Shown here: positions 1 to 8,466 of the stretch, one piece after another | Layout: each line of letters starts with the position of its first letter | How positions within the stretch are numbered: the first letter of the stretch is position 1 | NCBI RefSeq assembly: GCF_001427305.1 | Contig: NZ_LMFZ01000048.1 | Span: forward strand, 125,355-189,354 | Length of the DNA: 64,000 nt | Source of the DNA: Duganella sp. Root1480D1 | GTDB lineage: Bacteria; Pseudomonadota; Gammaproteobacteria; Burkholderiales; Burkholderiaceae_D | Reading direction: 5' to 3' | Made by a program: the position numbers and the translations under genes | The notes under the pieces: generated by a model | Databases searched by the model: none | Told to the model about the DNA's origin: nothing | Seen by the model: the letters and a program-made list of their open reading frames with translations, nothing else

Positions 1-2100
1 CCGGAGCTGGTCAAGCGCGGGCCGGTGCCTACTGAGCGGGCGTGGCCGGCGCGGCTGGAGACTTTGCTGGAGGGCGGGCTGGCGGATCCATACGGCGTGG
101 CTGCCGACAAGCAGGGCAATGTCTACTACTCCGATGGCGGCGAAAAGAATACGGTATCGGTGCTGGCGCCGGATGGCAGGGTGCATGTGCTGGCTGGAGG
201 GATCGAGGGCTACCGCGAGGGCATCGGCGCGGCCGCCGCCTTCAACACACCTTCCGGCATCGCTTTGGACAAGCAAGGCAATGTCTACGTCGCCGATACA
301 GGCAACCATGCCATCCGCAAGATTGCCGCGGATGGCACGGTGTCGACCCTGGCCGGCAATGGCGTTGCCGGTTTCGCGGACGGGCAGGGCGCACAGGCGC
401 AATTCAATGGGCCCGTGGCCGTGGCGGTCGATGAGGCGGGTGTGGTGTACGTCGCCGATACCTATAATGACCGGATACGCAAGATCGCTCCCGATGGAAC
501 CGTGACCACGCTGGCAGGCAGTGGAAAGCCAGGCTTCATGGACGGCATCGGCGAGGCCGCGCAGTTCGATACGCCATGCGGCATTGTCGTCGGCAAGGAC
601 GGCATCTATATTGCCGACACCAGCAACGACGCCGTGCGCCGCATTAATGCGGACGGTTCGGTAGTGACCCTTGCCGTAGCGCCCGAACTGGAAAAAGAGC
701 CGCTCCTGCGCCGTCCGATGGCGCTGGCGGTGACGCATGATGGTTTTATCTACGTGGCCGTATCGTCCCGCGGCCGTCTGCTGCAACTGGCGCCGGATGG
801 CAGCCTGGCTGGAATGCCTGATGCTGCGCGGCCCGCCGACCCCGCAACGGGCATCGATGGCAATATCCAGGTCTACGGACCGCGAGGACTTGCGCTGGCA
901 TCGAACGGCACGCTGATCCTCTCCGACGGCGCTGCACAGCGCCTGCATCGCGTGGTGCACGCCAGTGCGGGCCAGACTCCGGCCATGGCGCAGCCAACGG
1001 CAGTTAACGGTTCCGCACCCGGAGTCACGGCGCCATTGATCGCCACCGCGCACGCAGCGGAGAAGGCGCCGGTGGCCGGCGCGCCGGCGCTCGCCCCAAG
1101 CGAAATCATGACCCTACGCACCCAAGGTGCGATGCCCTGGCCCGTCCTGCCGCAAAACCAGCCGCACGAAGTGGTTGGCCTGATGGGGGAGGTGAGGGGA
1201 AGCTACGACGGCGACAGTCGCCACCACTTCCACGCCGGTCTGGACGTGCAGGCCGATGTCGGCAGCTCCGTGCACGTGGTGGAAAAGGCCAAGGTCAGCG
1301 ACCCGCTTCCCAACTGGGCGTTTGCTTCGCTGGGCGAAGGCATCAACCTCGGCACGACCAGCTACATCCACATGAAGGTTGGCCGGGACAAGAAGAACCG
1401 GGCGCTGGACGAGCGCTTCCAACTCCTGTTGAACGACAAAGGCAAGCCTGAGCGCGTGCGCGTTCGCCGTGGCACGCGCTTTTATGTAGGCGAACAACTG
1501 GGGGTGGTGAACCAGATGGCCCACGTCCACCTCAACCTGTACGACCGCGGCCGCGTGGTGAACCCGCTTGCGTTGCCATTCCCCGGCCTGCGCGATAGCA
1601 TTGCACCGGTGATCCAGGGCATCACCCTGTACGACGCCAACGACAAGCGCTTGCCGGGCAAGAAAGGCAAGCGCCTGGAAGTGTCGCGCAGCCTGGGGGA
1701 AGTGAACGTGGTGGTCGACGCTTTCGACCAGATGGACGGCAACCTTGCGCGGCGCCGCCTCGGCTTATACAAGCTTGGCTACCAGTTGCTGCAAGCGGAC
1801 GGCACGCCACTGGCGGGCTACGAAAAGCCTCGCATCATGCAAACCTATGACGAGCTGCCAAAACAGCGCGAAGCGGTGAAAGTGGTGTACTCCGCCGATA
1901 GCGGCATTACCGTCTATGGCAGCAAGTCCACGCGCTTCACCTACTCACTGTTAAGCCACCTGTCGCAAGGCGAAGTCACGCCCGGCCGCTGGCAGGTCAG
2001 CGAGCTCGCGCCGGGCGACTACACCTTGCGCATTTACGCGGCAGACTACGCCGGCAATACCGCCGCAACCGGCCGCGACCTCGCACTGACGATCAACTAA
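1..2100 (+). CDS. NHL-repeat protein with C-terminal M23/LytM-like domain (5' end outside window)
   Basis: The frame is open through base 1, so the true start lies further left; 699 residues are visible, and the first internal start is a GTG at base 25. Numbered from that GTG, residues about 15-310 are NHL beta-propeller repeats with recurring GNVYVADTGNHAIRKI and DGTVSTLAG units. A Pro/Ala-rich linker (about 315-370) leads to a region at about 380-520 carrying H403-x3-D407 and H500-V-H502, the spacing of zinc ligands in M23 metallopeptidases. Residues 520-691 look like a beta-rich accessory domain. NHL propellers usually bind protein or carbohydrate, and M23 domains cut or bind peptidoglycan, so an envelope role is inferred. 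Whether the peptidase is active is unknown, and the signal peptide, if any, is not in view. Confidence 0.8.
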   Translation, partial: PELVKRGPVPTERAWPARLETLLEGGLADPYGVAADKQGNVYYSDGGEKNTVSVLAPDGRVHVLAGGIEGYREGIGAAAAFNTPSGIALDKQGNVYVADTGNHAIRKIAADGTVSTLAGNGVAGFADGQGAQAQFNGPVAVAVDEAGVVYVADTYNDRIRKIAPDGTVTTLAGSGKPGFMDGIGEAAQFDTPCGIVVGKDGIYIADTSNDAVRRINADGSVVTLAVAPELEKEPLLRRPMALAVTHDGFIYVAVSSRGRLLQLAPDGSLAGMPDAARPADPATGIDGNIQVYGPRGLALASNGTLILSDGAAQRLHRVVHASAGQTPAMAQPTAVNGSAPGVTAPLIATAHAAEKAPVAGAPALAPSEIMTLRTQGAMPWPVLPQNQPHEVVGLMGEVRGSYDGDSRHHFHAGLDVQADVGSSVHVVEKAKVSDPLPNWAFASLGEGINLGTTSYIHMKVGRDKKNRALDERFQLLLNDKGKPERVRVRRGTRFYVGEQLGVVNQMAHVHLNLYDRGRVVNPLALPFPGLRDSIAPVIQGITLYDANDKRLPGKKGKRLEVSRSLGEVNVVVDAFDQMDGNLARRRLGLYKLGYQLLQADGTPLAGYEKPRIMQTYDELPKQREAVKVVYSADSGITVYGSKSTRFTYSLLSHLSQGEVTPGRWQVSELAPGDYTLRIYAADYAGNTAATGRDLALTIN

Positions 2101-2101
2101 C

Positions 2102-2172
2102 AAGTCGGGGTCAGCTCCGGCAATCGGACATTCGCTGCGCGAATGTCCGATTGCCGGAGCTGACCCCGACTT
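2102..2172. repeat. Perfect 34-bp palindrome with 3-nt loop between convergent genes
   Basis: Arms 2102-2135 and 2139-2172 are perfect reverse complements around the loop TGC. The element fills the gap between the stop of the NHL/M23 gene (2100) and the stop of the GIN-domain gene (2176), so it could end transcripts from both sides, although the T-runs are short. One arm recurs at 62317-62349, so it belongs to a dispersed family. Confidence 0.9.
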
Positions 2173-2175
2173 TCA

Positions 2176-3018
2176 TTATTGGATCGAGGTGTTGCGGCCG
2201 TACAGGCTGCGTTGCGATGGGTTGCCGGTAACGGCGATGCGTCCGGAGCCGTTGGCGCGGGCTTCGACCTTGTGCTGCACCCACGCTTGTACGCCACCGG
2301 AGCCGTTGCTGGTGATATTGGCTTCATCGGCGCGCAGGTCGTTCAGTTGCGCGCTGCCCGAGCCTTGCACCTGCACATCGAGCGTGTGCACGATGCCGCG
2401 GGCGTAGAAGCTGCCGGAGCCCGAAGACGATACGCGCAGCGAATCGCCGCGTACCGAGCCGATATTCACGCGGCCAGAGCCCACCATGTCCACTGCGGCG
2501 GATTTGCTTTCCAGCCCGTCCCCATACAATTGGCCCGAGCCAGCGTGGTGCACGTCAAGGCGGTCCACGTGGCCGCGCAGTTCGAGGTAGCTGGACCCAG
2601 TGTGGGAAACGCTTAGCGGACCGCCTGCCAGGCCTTGCACGTCCGTGCGCACGGAGCCGTTCGACTCCAGGTTGTCCAGCCGCTGTACCGTGTAGCGCAC
2701 ATGGATCGGTGTGCGGCTTTCGATGCGTTCGTCGGTCCACACGCGCAGCGTATCGCCGCGCACTTCAGTATGCACCAGCGGCACCAGGTTGTTGTCGCCC
2801 TCGATGACCAGCGATGGCGCGCCCCCTACCTTGACCTCAACGTCCATGTCGACACGATGGCGGTTTTCGATGCGCAATCCAGTGGCGCTGGCGATGCTGC
2901 GGGTCTCGGTGGTAGTGGTTCCATTGCCCTTGACGTAGTCGCCGCTGTCATTCAACACCACCACGCAGCCGGCCAGGCTGAGTGAGATCAGGGCAGCGAG
3001 AGTAAGCTTGGTGTGCAT
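2176..3018 (-). CDS. GIN-domain (DUF2807-type) lipoprotein
   Basis: 280 residues. The N-terminus is a lipoprotein signal: charged start, hydrophobic stretch and lipobox LAGC, with Cys at about residue 18. The rest is a repetitive beta-helix-like region rich in SGSG, NGSG and GSG turns (for example HAGSGQLYGDG, MVGSGRVNIGS, SSGSGSFYARG), typical of the DUF2807 'putative auto-transporter adhesin head GIN' family. Proteins of this family are exported or surface-anchored and mostly of unknown function. ATG start; the gene is transcribed alone and converges on the NHL/M23 gene across the palindrome. No enzymatic motif is visible. Confidence 0.85.
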   Translation of the reverse strand: MHTKLTLAALISLSLAGCVVVLNDSGDYVKGNGTTTTETRSIASATGLRIENRHRVDMDVEVKVGGAPSLVIEGDNNLVPLVHTEVRGDTLRVWTDERIESRTPIHVRYTVQRLDNLESNGSVRTDVQGLAGGPLSVSHTGSSYLELRGHVDRLDVHHAGSGQLYGDGLESKSAAVDMVGSGRVNIGSVRGDSLRVSSSGSGSFYARGIVHTLDVQVQGSGSAQLNDLRADEANITSNGSGGVQAWVQHKVEARANGSGRIAVTGNPSQRSLYGRNTSIQ

Positions 3019-3355
3019 GTTGTGTCCTTGTTGTGCGGGCTGTGGGATGTGAGCATCCTAGCGGCCCACGCCCAAGCGTATGGCAGGAATGCGACGAAAT
3101 GCAGAAATTGGGTGCTGGGTTGTAAAAATTGATAAGATGAAAGTGTCGGCTTCGTGCCGGCCCGGCAGCTCCGCTGCTGAGAACAATCTAGTTACATACC
3201 CCTTATTTACGCCGCGGATAGGCCATCTGCGGCGTTTCTTTTTGCATGGCCGTGCTTTTCCCTCCCTTCCAGGCTTGTGCCCGCACAAACCCGCAACTGC
3301 CGGGCTACCTAAGCTGTTGAAAGGTTCGGTCTTTTTCAGAAGGGAGGACGACATC
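3019..3355. other. 337-bp intergenic region with candidate structured leader
   Basis: This separates the divergent GIN-domain and PEP-CTERM genes. On the plus strand it holds a short GTCGGC/GCCGGC hairpin near 3144-3160, a CAGC/GCTG hairpin near 3166-3176, and a terminator-like hairpin at 3209-3235 followed by TTCTTTTT. No ORF with convincing coding character starts here. A weak promoter-like pair (TTGGGT at 3108, TAAGAT at 3133, 19-bp spacing) lies upstream. It could be a leader or attenuator of the PEP-CTERM gene, or a small RNA. Confidence 0.4.
3209..3244 (+). terminator. Rho-independent terminator-like hairpin upstream of PEP-CTERM gene
   Basis: Stem ACGCCGC (3209-3215) pairs with GCGGCGT (3229-3235) and is followed by a T-rich tail to 3243. 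It lies about 110 bp before the PEP-CTERM start codon and points into that gene, so it would act as an attenuator or as the end of a short upstream transcript. Confidence 0.6.
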
Positions 3356-3976
3356 ATGTGCGCAATTGCAAGAAAGCTGGCCCTGACCGCCACCAGCCTG
3401 GTAATGGCGGCAAGCGCTTTTGGCGCGACGGGCATTGGCAATACATCGGCCGACGATGTCCAGCTCGGTGGTTTCGATGCGGACGCTTTTGTATTTTCCG
3501 CAGGCTGGAACCCGCATGCGGGCTTGAACGGCGACACCAGTGGCTTCGGTACCGCCTTCGATGCGTATGGCAGCGGGCCGTGGAGCCTGCTCGATAAATA
3601 TGACCTGAACGCTGTCTTCGGCGGCGTCGGCGTGCTGCAGTTCGGTTTTGCGATGAGCAGCGGCACGGCGGGCACCTGGTCCGTGCACAACACGGGTGCG
3701 GCGAATATGGTGCTTGACCTGGTCTTCGCCATGCATGCGGCAGATGCCGGGGCGGGCTTCCTGTTCGATAACCAGGCCATCAACGCCGGCCAGACCTTGA
3801 ACGGAACCTGGCGCATCGAATGGTTCACGGGGAATAACAATGCCTATCCGGACTTTTCCAATCTCGCCCTGTTTGCGCGCGATGTGTCCGCGGTGCCCGA
3901 GCCGGGCGAATATGGCATGCTGCTCGCGGGCCTTGCAGGGCTTGGTCTCCTTGCCTGGAGGCGCAAGGAACAGTGA
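3356..3976 (+). CDS. PEP-CTERM sorted exported protein (copy 1)
   Basis: 206 residues from the ATG at 3356, chosen because AGGGAGG at 3341-3347 is well placed and because the N-terminus then becomes a clean Sec signal (KLALTATSLVMAASAFGA). The frame continues upstream without similar support. The C-terminus is a canonical PEP-CTERM tail: VPEPGEYGMLL, a short transmembrane helix, then WRRKEQ. In known systems exosortase recognises this tail and processes the protein for export to the surface or exopolysaccharide. The body (NPHAGLNGDTSGFG, FDNQAINAGQTLNGTW, EWFTGNN) closely matches the next gene, so the two are a tandem duplicate pair. No exosortase or EPS gene is in this window. Confidence 0.88.
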   Translation: MCAIARKLALTATSLVMAASAFGATGIGNTSADDVQLGGFDADAFVFSAGWNPHAGLNGDTSGFGTAFDAYGSGPWSLLDKYDLNAVFGGVGVLQFGFAMSSGTAGTWSVHNTGAANMVLDLVFAMHAADAGAGFLFDNQAINAGQTLNGTWRIEWFTGNNNAYPDFSNLALFARDVSAVPEPGEYGMLLAGLAGLGLLAWRRKEQ

Positions 3977-4066
3977 CTATATTTCGGAAAGGTAATGAAC
4001 GCCGTCGAGGTCGCTTAACCGCTACAGTGAGGTGGCAGTCTTAACTTCACAAGAAGGGGAATCGGA

Positions 4067-4708
4067 ATGGAACCAATTGCAAAGAAGTTTGCATTGGCTG
4101 CCAGCAGCATGCTCCTGGCGGCAAGCGCCTTCGGCGCTACAACCATCGGTAATACCTCTGCAGACGACGTCACGCTCGACGCGCAAAGCGCCGACGCCTT
4201 CGTCTTCACTTCAGGCTGGAACCCGCAAGCCGGGCTGAACGGCAACACCAGCGGCATGGGCAGTACTTTCAACAGCTATGGCAGTGGCGACTGGACGTTG
4301 CTGGGCAAGCAGGAGGGCGGTTCCAGTACGGGCTTCAGCCTGTACAGCGGGCTGAACTTCAGCTTCGACGTCGGCGACGGCAAGACCGGCACCTGGACCA
4401 TCGCCAATACCAGCGCGAACCAGAACGTCTCCCTGGACCTGGTGCTGTCGCTCAAGGCTGCCAATGGTGCCGCTGCGTTCCTGTTCGATAACCAGACCAT
4501 CAACGCTGGCCAGACCCTGAGCGGTACCTGGAATATCGATTGGTTCACCGGCAATAATCAATCGACTCCGGGTTTCTCGAACCTGACCATTTTCGGGCGC
4601 GAAATGGATACCATTACTACGCCTGTCCCCGAGCCTGGGGAATACGCCATGCTGCTGGCTGGCCTGGGCCTCATCGGCTTTGTAGCGCGGAGACGCAAAG
4701 CGCTGTAG
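4067..4708 (+). CDS. PEP-CTERM sorted exported protein (copy 2)
   Basis: 213 residues; ATG at 4067 after AAGAAGGGGA. It has a signal peptide (residues 1-25, cut near ASAFGA) and a C-terminal VPEPGEYAMLLAG helix ending in ARRRKAL, the PEP-CTERM sorting signature. The central region shares long motifs with the preceding gene (NPQAGLNGNTSGMG, FDNQTINAGQTLSGTW, DWFTGNNQ), with extra Ser/Gly-rich sequence around residues 80-100. The pair probably encodes related extracellular or matrix proteins of unknown function. A hairpin at 4721-4750 follows. Confidence 0.88.
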   Translation: MEPIAKKFALAASSMLLAASAFGATTIGNTSADDVTLDAQSADAFVFTSGWNPQAGLNGNTSGMGSTFNSYGSGDWTLLGKQEGGSSTGFSLYSGLNFSFDVGDGKTGTWTIANTSANQNVSLDLVLSLKAANGAAAFLFDNQTINAGQTLSGTWNIDWFTGNNQSTPGFSNLTIFGREMDTITTPVPEPGEYAMLLAGLGLIGFVARRRKAL

Positions 4709-4720
4709 ACTCTTTGAAAC

Positions 4721-4750
4721 GGTCGTGCTATTTTGCTGGCGCGACCTTTT
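4721..4750 (+). terminator. Hairpin terminator after the PEP-CTERM pair
   Basis: GGTCGTGC (4721-4728) pairs with GCGCGACC (4739-4746, one G-U) around a 10-nt loop, followed by TTTT. It separates the PEP-CTERM genes from the acyl-CoA dehydrogenase operon, whose ribosome-binding site starts directly after it. The T-run is short, so termination may be partial. Confidence 0.55.
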
Positions 4751-4762
4751 CGAGGAGATAGC

Positions 4763-5953
4763 ATGGACCTGAATTACTCTGCCGGGGAAGAAGCCTTCCG
4801 CGCCGAAGTGCGTGCTTTCCTGGCAGCGAACCTGCCAGCCGACCTGCAAGCCAAAGTCCGCAAGCACTTGCGCCTGAAGCGCGAAGACTATGTGCTCTGG
4901 CATAAGATCGTCGCCAAACAAGGCTGGGCTGCACCGGCCTGGCCAATTGAATTCGGCGGCCCTGGCTGGGATGCTACTCAACGCCACATCTGGGAAGAGG
5001 AGTGCGCCATTGCCGGCACCCCGCCCATCCTGCCGTTCGGCGTCAATATGGTGGCGCCGGTCATCATGGCTTTCGGCAGCCCCGAGCAGAAAGCCTATTA
5101 CCTGCCGCGCATCCTCGATTGCACCGATTGGTGGTGCCAGGGCTATTCCGAGCCGGGCTCCGGCTCCGACCTGGCCTCCTTGAAAACCACGGCAGTGCGC
5201 GAGGGCGATCACTACGTCGTCAACGGCCAGAAGACCTGGACCACGCTGGGCCAGCATGCCGACATGATCTTTTGCCTGGTACGCACCGACCAGAACGTGC
5301 GCAAGCAGGAGGGTATTTCCTTCCTGCTGATCGACATGAAAACGCCTGGCATTACGGTACGGCCGATCATCATGCTGGATGAAGACCATGAAGTGAATGA
5401 AGTCTTCTTCGACAATGTGCGCGTGCCGGTGGCCAACCTGGTCGGCAAGGAGAACAAGGGCTGGACCTATGCCAAGTACCTGCTTGGCCACGAGCGCACC
5501 GGCATTGCCGCGGTGGGACGCTCCAAACGCGAACTGCTGTTCCTGAAGAAGGTCGCGAACCAGCAGCAGAAGAACGGCAAGCCCTTGCTGGAGGACCCGC
5601 TGTTTGCGGCGCGCGTGGCGAACCTGGAAATCGAGCTGATGGCGCTGGAAGTCACCGTGTTGCGCACCATCGCACAGGAGGCACATGGCCCGGGGCCGCA
5701 GGCGTCGGTGCTGAAAGTGCGCGGTTCCGAGATCCAGCAACTGCTGACGGAGCTGATGCTGGAGGCCCTTGGCCCGCAAGCCTTGCCTTTCGATCCCGCT
5801 TACCTGGACGGCGAACGCGAACATGCATTGTCAGGCGATGACGATGCGGCGCCGTTGGCGGGATATTACTTCAACTTCCGCAAGACCTCGATCTACGGCG
5901 GTTCGAACGAAATCCAGAAGAACATCATCACCCAGATGATCCTGGGGCTTTAA
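4763..5953 (+). CDS. Acyl-CoA dehydrogenase (large-subunit type)
   Basis: 396 residues; ATG 4763 after GAGGAGA. It is a full acyl-CoA dehydrogenase: N-terminal helical domain (about 1-120), middle beta domain with the FAD/substrate segment YSEPGSGSDLASLKT and a Thr/Trp-rich TWTTLGQHAD, and a C-terminal helical domain ending in SIYGGSNEIQKNIITQMIL, the usual FAD/dimer-contact signature. The reaction is FAD-dependent alpha,beta-oxidation of an acyl-CoA, passing electrons to ETF. It is followed 10 bp later by a second, divergent dehydrogenase and then a MaoC hydratase, so an obligate heteromeric enzyme acting on a bulky substrate is plausible. Substrate not determined. Confidence 0.9.
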   Translation: MDLNYSAGEEAFRAEVRAFLAANLPADLQAKVRKHLRLKREDYVLWHKIVAKQGWAAPAWPIEFGGPGWDATQRHIWEEECAIAGTPPILPFGVNMVAPVIMAFGSPEQKAYYLPRILDCTDWWCQGYSEPGSGSDLASLKTTAVREGDHYVVNGQKTWTTLGQHADMIFCLVRTDQNVRKQEGISFLLIDMKTPGITVRPIIMLDEDHEVNEVFFDNVRVPVANLVGKENKGWTYAKYLLGHERTGIAAVGRSKRELLFLKKVANQQQKNGKPLLEDPLFAARVANLEIELMALEVTVLRTIAQEAHGPGPQASVLKVRGSEIQQLLTELMLEALGPQALPFDPAYLDGEREHALSGDDDAAPLAGYYFNFRKTSIYGGSNEIQKNIITQMILGL

Positions 5954-5963
5954 AGGGGGCGGC

Positions 5964-7088
5964 ATGGACTTCACATTCAAGGAAGAGCAACAGCAATTCG
6001 CCGATGCACTGCGCCGCTGGATCGACAAGGATTACAGTTTTGAGGCGCGCAAGAAGATCATCCATTCGGAGGCTGGCGTTTCCGAGCAAGCCTGGGCCAC
6101 GCTGGTGGAACTGGGAATGCTGGCGCTGCCGGTGCCTGAGGAGCAGGGCGGTTTCAATGGCAGTACGGTCGACATGTTGGTCGTGATGCAGGAACTGGGG
6201 CGCGGCCTGGTGGTTGAGCCGTACTTCGCCACCGTGCTGGGGGCGCAGTTGCTCAAGCTGGCCGGCGGCCACGAGGGCGCGCTGGAGCGCGTCGCGGCGG
6301 GCGAGCTGAAACTGGCATGTGCACTGGGTGAGCAGCAGTCGCGCCACGCGCTGAATGACGTACTGGCAACGGATAGTGCCGGCGCCGGCCGGATTTCCGG
6401 CCGCAAGACGGTCGTGCTGCACGGCGGCCAGGCCGGTGCGTTCATCGTGTCTGCACGCAGCAGCGATGGCCAGCGCGCTACCGATGGCATCTCACTATAT
6501 CTGGTTGCGCGCGATGCTGCAGGCGTGCAGGTCACCGACTATCGAACCATAGACGGCCAGCGCGCCGCGACGATTGAATTCAATGATGCCCAGGGCACGC
6601 TGCTTGGCGAGCAGGGCAAAGGCTGGCCGCTGCTGGAAGCTGCCGCCGACTACGGCGCTGCGCTGCTCTGCGCGGAAGCAATTGGCGCCATGGATGCCAT
6701 TTTTGCCGCCACGCTGGAATACCTGAAAACCCGCCAGCAGTTCGGCGCCCCGATCGGGAAGTTCCAGGCATTGCAGCACCGCATGGCCGACATGTTCATC
6801 CACCTTGAGCAGGCGCGTTCGATGGCCATGCTGGCCGCCGTTAAAGTGGGCTCCAGCGACGAGGAAGAACGCCGCCGCGTGGTGTCCGCCGCCAAGGCAA
6901 GGGTTGGACAGGCTGCGCGCTTTGTCGGCCAGCAGGCGGTCCAGCTGCACGGCGGGATGGGCGTGACGGACGAACTGCCGGCGGCACACTATTTCAAACG
7001 CCTGGCGATGATCGAAGTCACGCTGGGCGATGCAGACCATCACCTGGAGCGCTTTATCGCGCAGCCAGGATTCACGGAGGCGGCTTAA
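5964..7088 (+). CDS. Acyl-CoA dehydrogenase (small, divergent partner subunit)
   Basis: 374 residues; ATG 5964 after AAAGGGGGCGGC. The acyl-CoA dehydrogenase fold is clear (N-terminal MDFTFKEEQQQFADALRRW, C-terminal QLHGGMGVTDELPAAHYFKRL), but the GGSNEIQ-type FAD loop of the upstream partner is absent and the C-terminus differs. Such unequal neighbouring pairs are known from heteromeric (alpha/beta) dehydrogenases in steroid and other bulky acyl-CoA catabolism; by analogy this may be the partner of the gene at 4763. Its TAA stop shares one base with the ATG of the MaoC gene, which indicates translational coupling. Confidence 0.88.
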   Translation: MDFTFKEEQQQFADALRRWIDKDYSFEARKKIIHSEAGVSEQAWATLVELGMLALPVPEEQGGFNGSTVDMLVVMQELGRGLVVEPYFATVLGAQLLKLAGGHEGALERVAAGELKLACALGEQQSRHALNDVLATDSAGAGRISGRKTVVLHGGQAGAFIVSARSSDGQRATDGISLYLVARDAAGVQVTDYRTIDGQRAATIEFNDAQGTLLGEQGKGWPLLEAAADYGAALLCAEAIGAMDAIFAATLEYLKTRQQFGAPIGKFQALQHRMADMFIHLEQARSMAMLAAVKVGSSDEEERRRVVSAAKARVGQAARFVGQQAVQLHGGMGVTDELPAAHYFKRLAMIEVTLGDADHHLERFIAQPGFTEAA

Positions 7089-7536
7089 TGGCACGATTGG
7101 TACGCAACGTAGCAGAACTGGAAGCTTTGGCAGGTCAGGAAGTCGGCGTCTCCGGCTGGGTTGATATCACGCAGGAACGGGTCAACACGTTCGGCGTCTC
7201 GACCAACGACGAGCAGTGGATTCACACCGATCCTGCGCGTGCCGCCGCCGAATCGCCCTACGGCGGCACGGTGGCGCATGGCTTCCTGACTTTGTCGCTG
7301 TTGCCTGGCCTGCTGCAGGACGCGGTGTTCATGGAAGACATGCGCATGGGCGTCAATTATGGCCTGGACAAGGTGCGCTTCCCGGCGCCGGTGCCGGTCG
7401 GCAGCCGCGTGCGCGGCCGTGTGATCCTGCGCAGCATCACGCCCGTCGCGGGCGGCCATCAATTGGCATGGGAAGTGACAGTGGAATGCGAAGGCAGCGA
7501 AAAACCTGCCTGCGTGGCCGAATTCCTGATGCGCCG

Positions 7537-7546
<10 letters not shown>
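7088..7546 (+). CDS. MaoC-like (R)-specific enoyl-CoA hydratase
   Basis: 152 residues with a single hot-dog fold. The segment STNDEQWIHTDPARA is the hydratase-2 motif, with the catalytic Asp and His pair typical of MaoC/PhaJ-type enzymes, and GGTVAHGFLTLSLLP follows as in the family. It adds water to trans-2-enoyl-CoA, the step after the dehydrogenases encoded just upstream, and its ATG overlaps the previous stop by one base. The last 10 bases overlap the convergent diguanylate cyclase gene (7537). It could supply (R)-3-hydroxyacyl-CoA to PHA synthesis, but the operon context favours a beta-oxidation-like pathway. Confidence 0.88.

Positions 7547-8462
<916 letters not shown>

Positions 8463-8466
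<4 letters not shown>

Noticed and set aside
4211..5824. 537-codon minus-strand open frame opposite the acyl-CoA dehydrogenase and PEP-CTERM genes
   Set aside because: Spans two unrelated real genes on the other strand, has no ribosome-binding site and no family resemblance.
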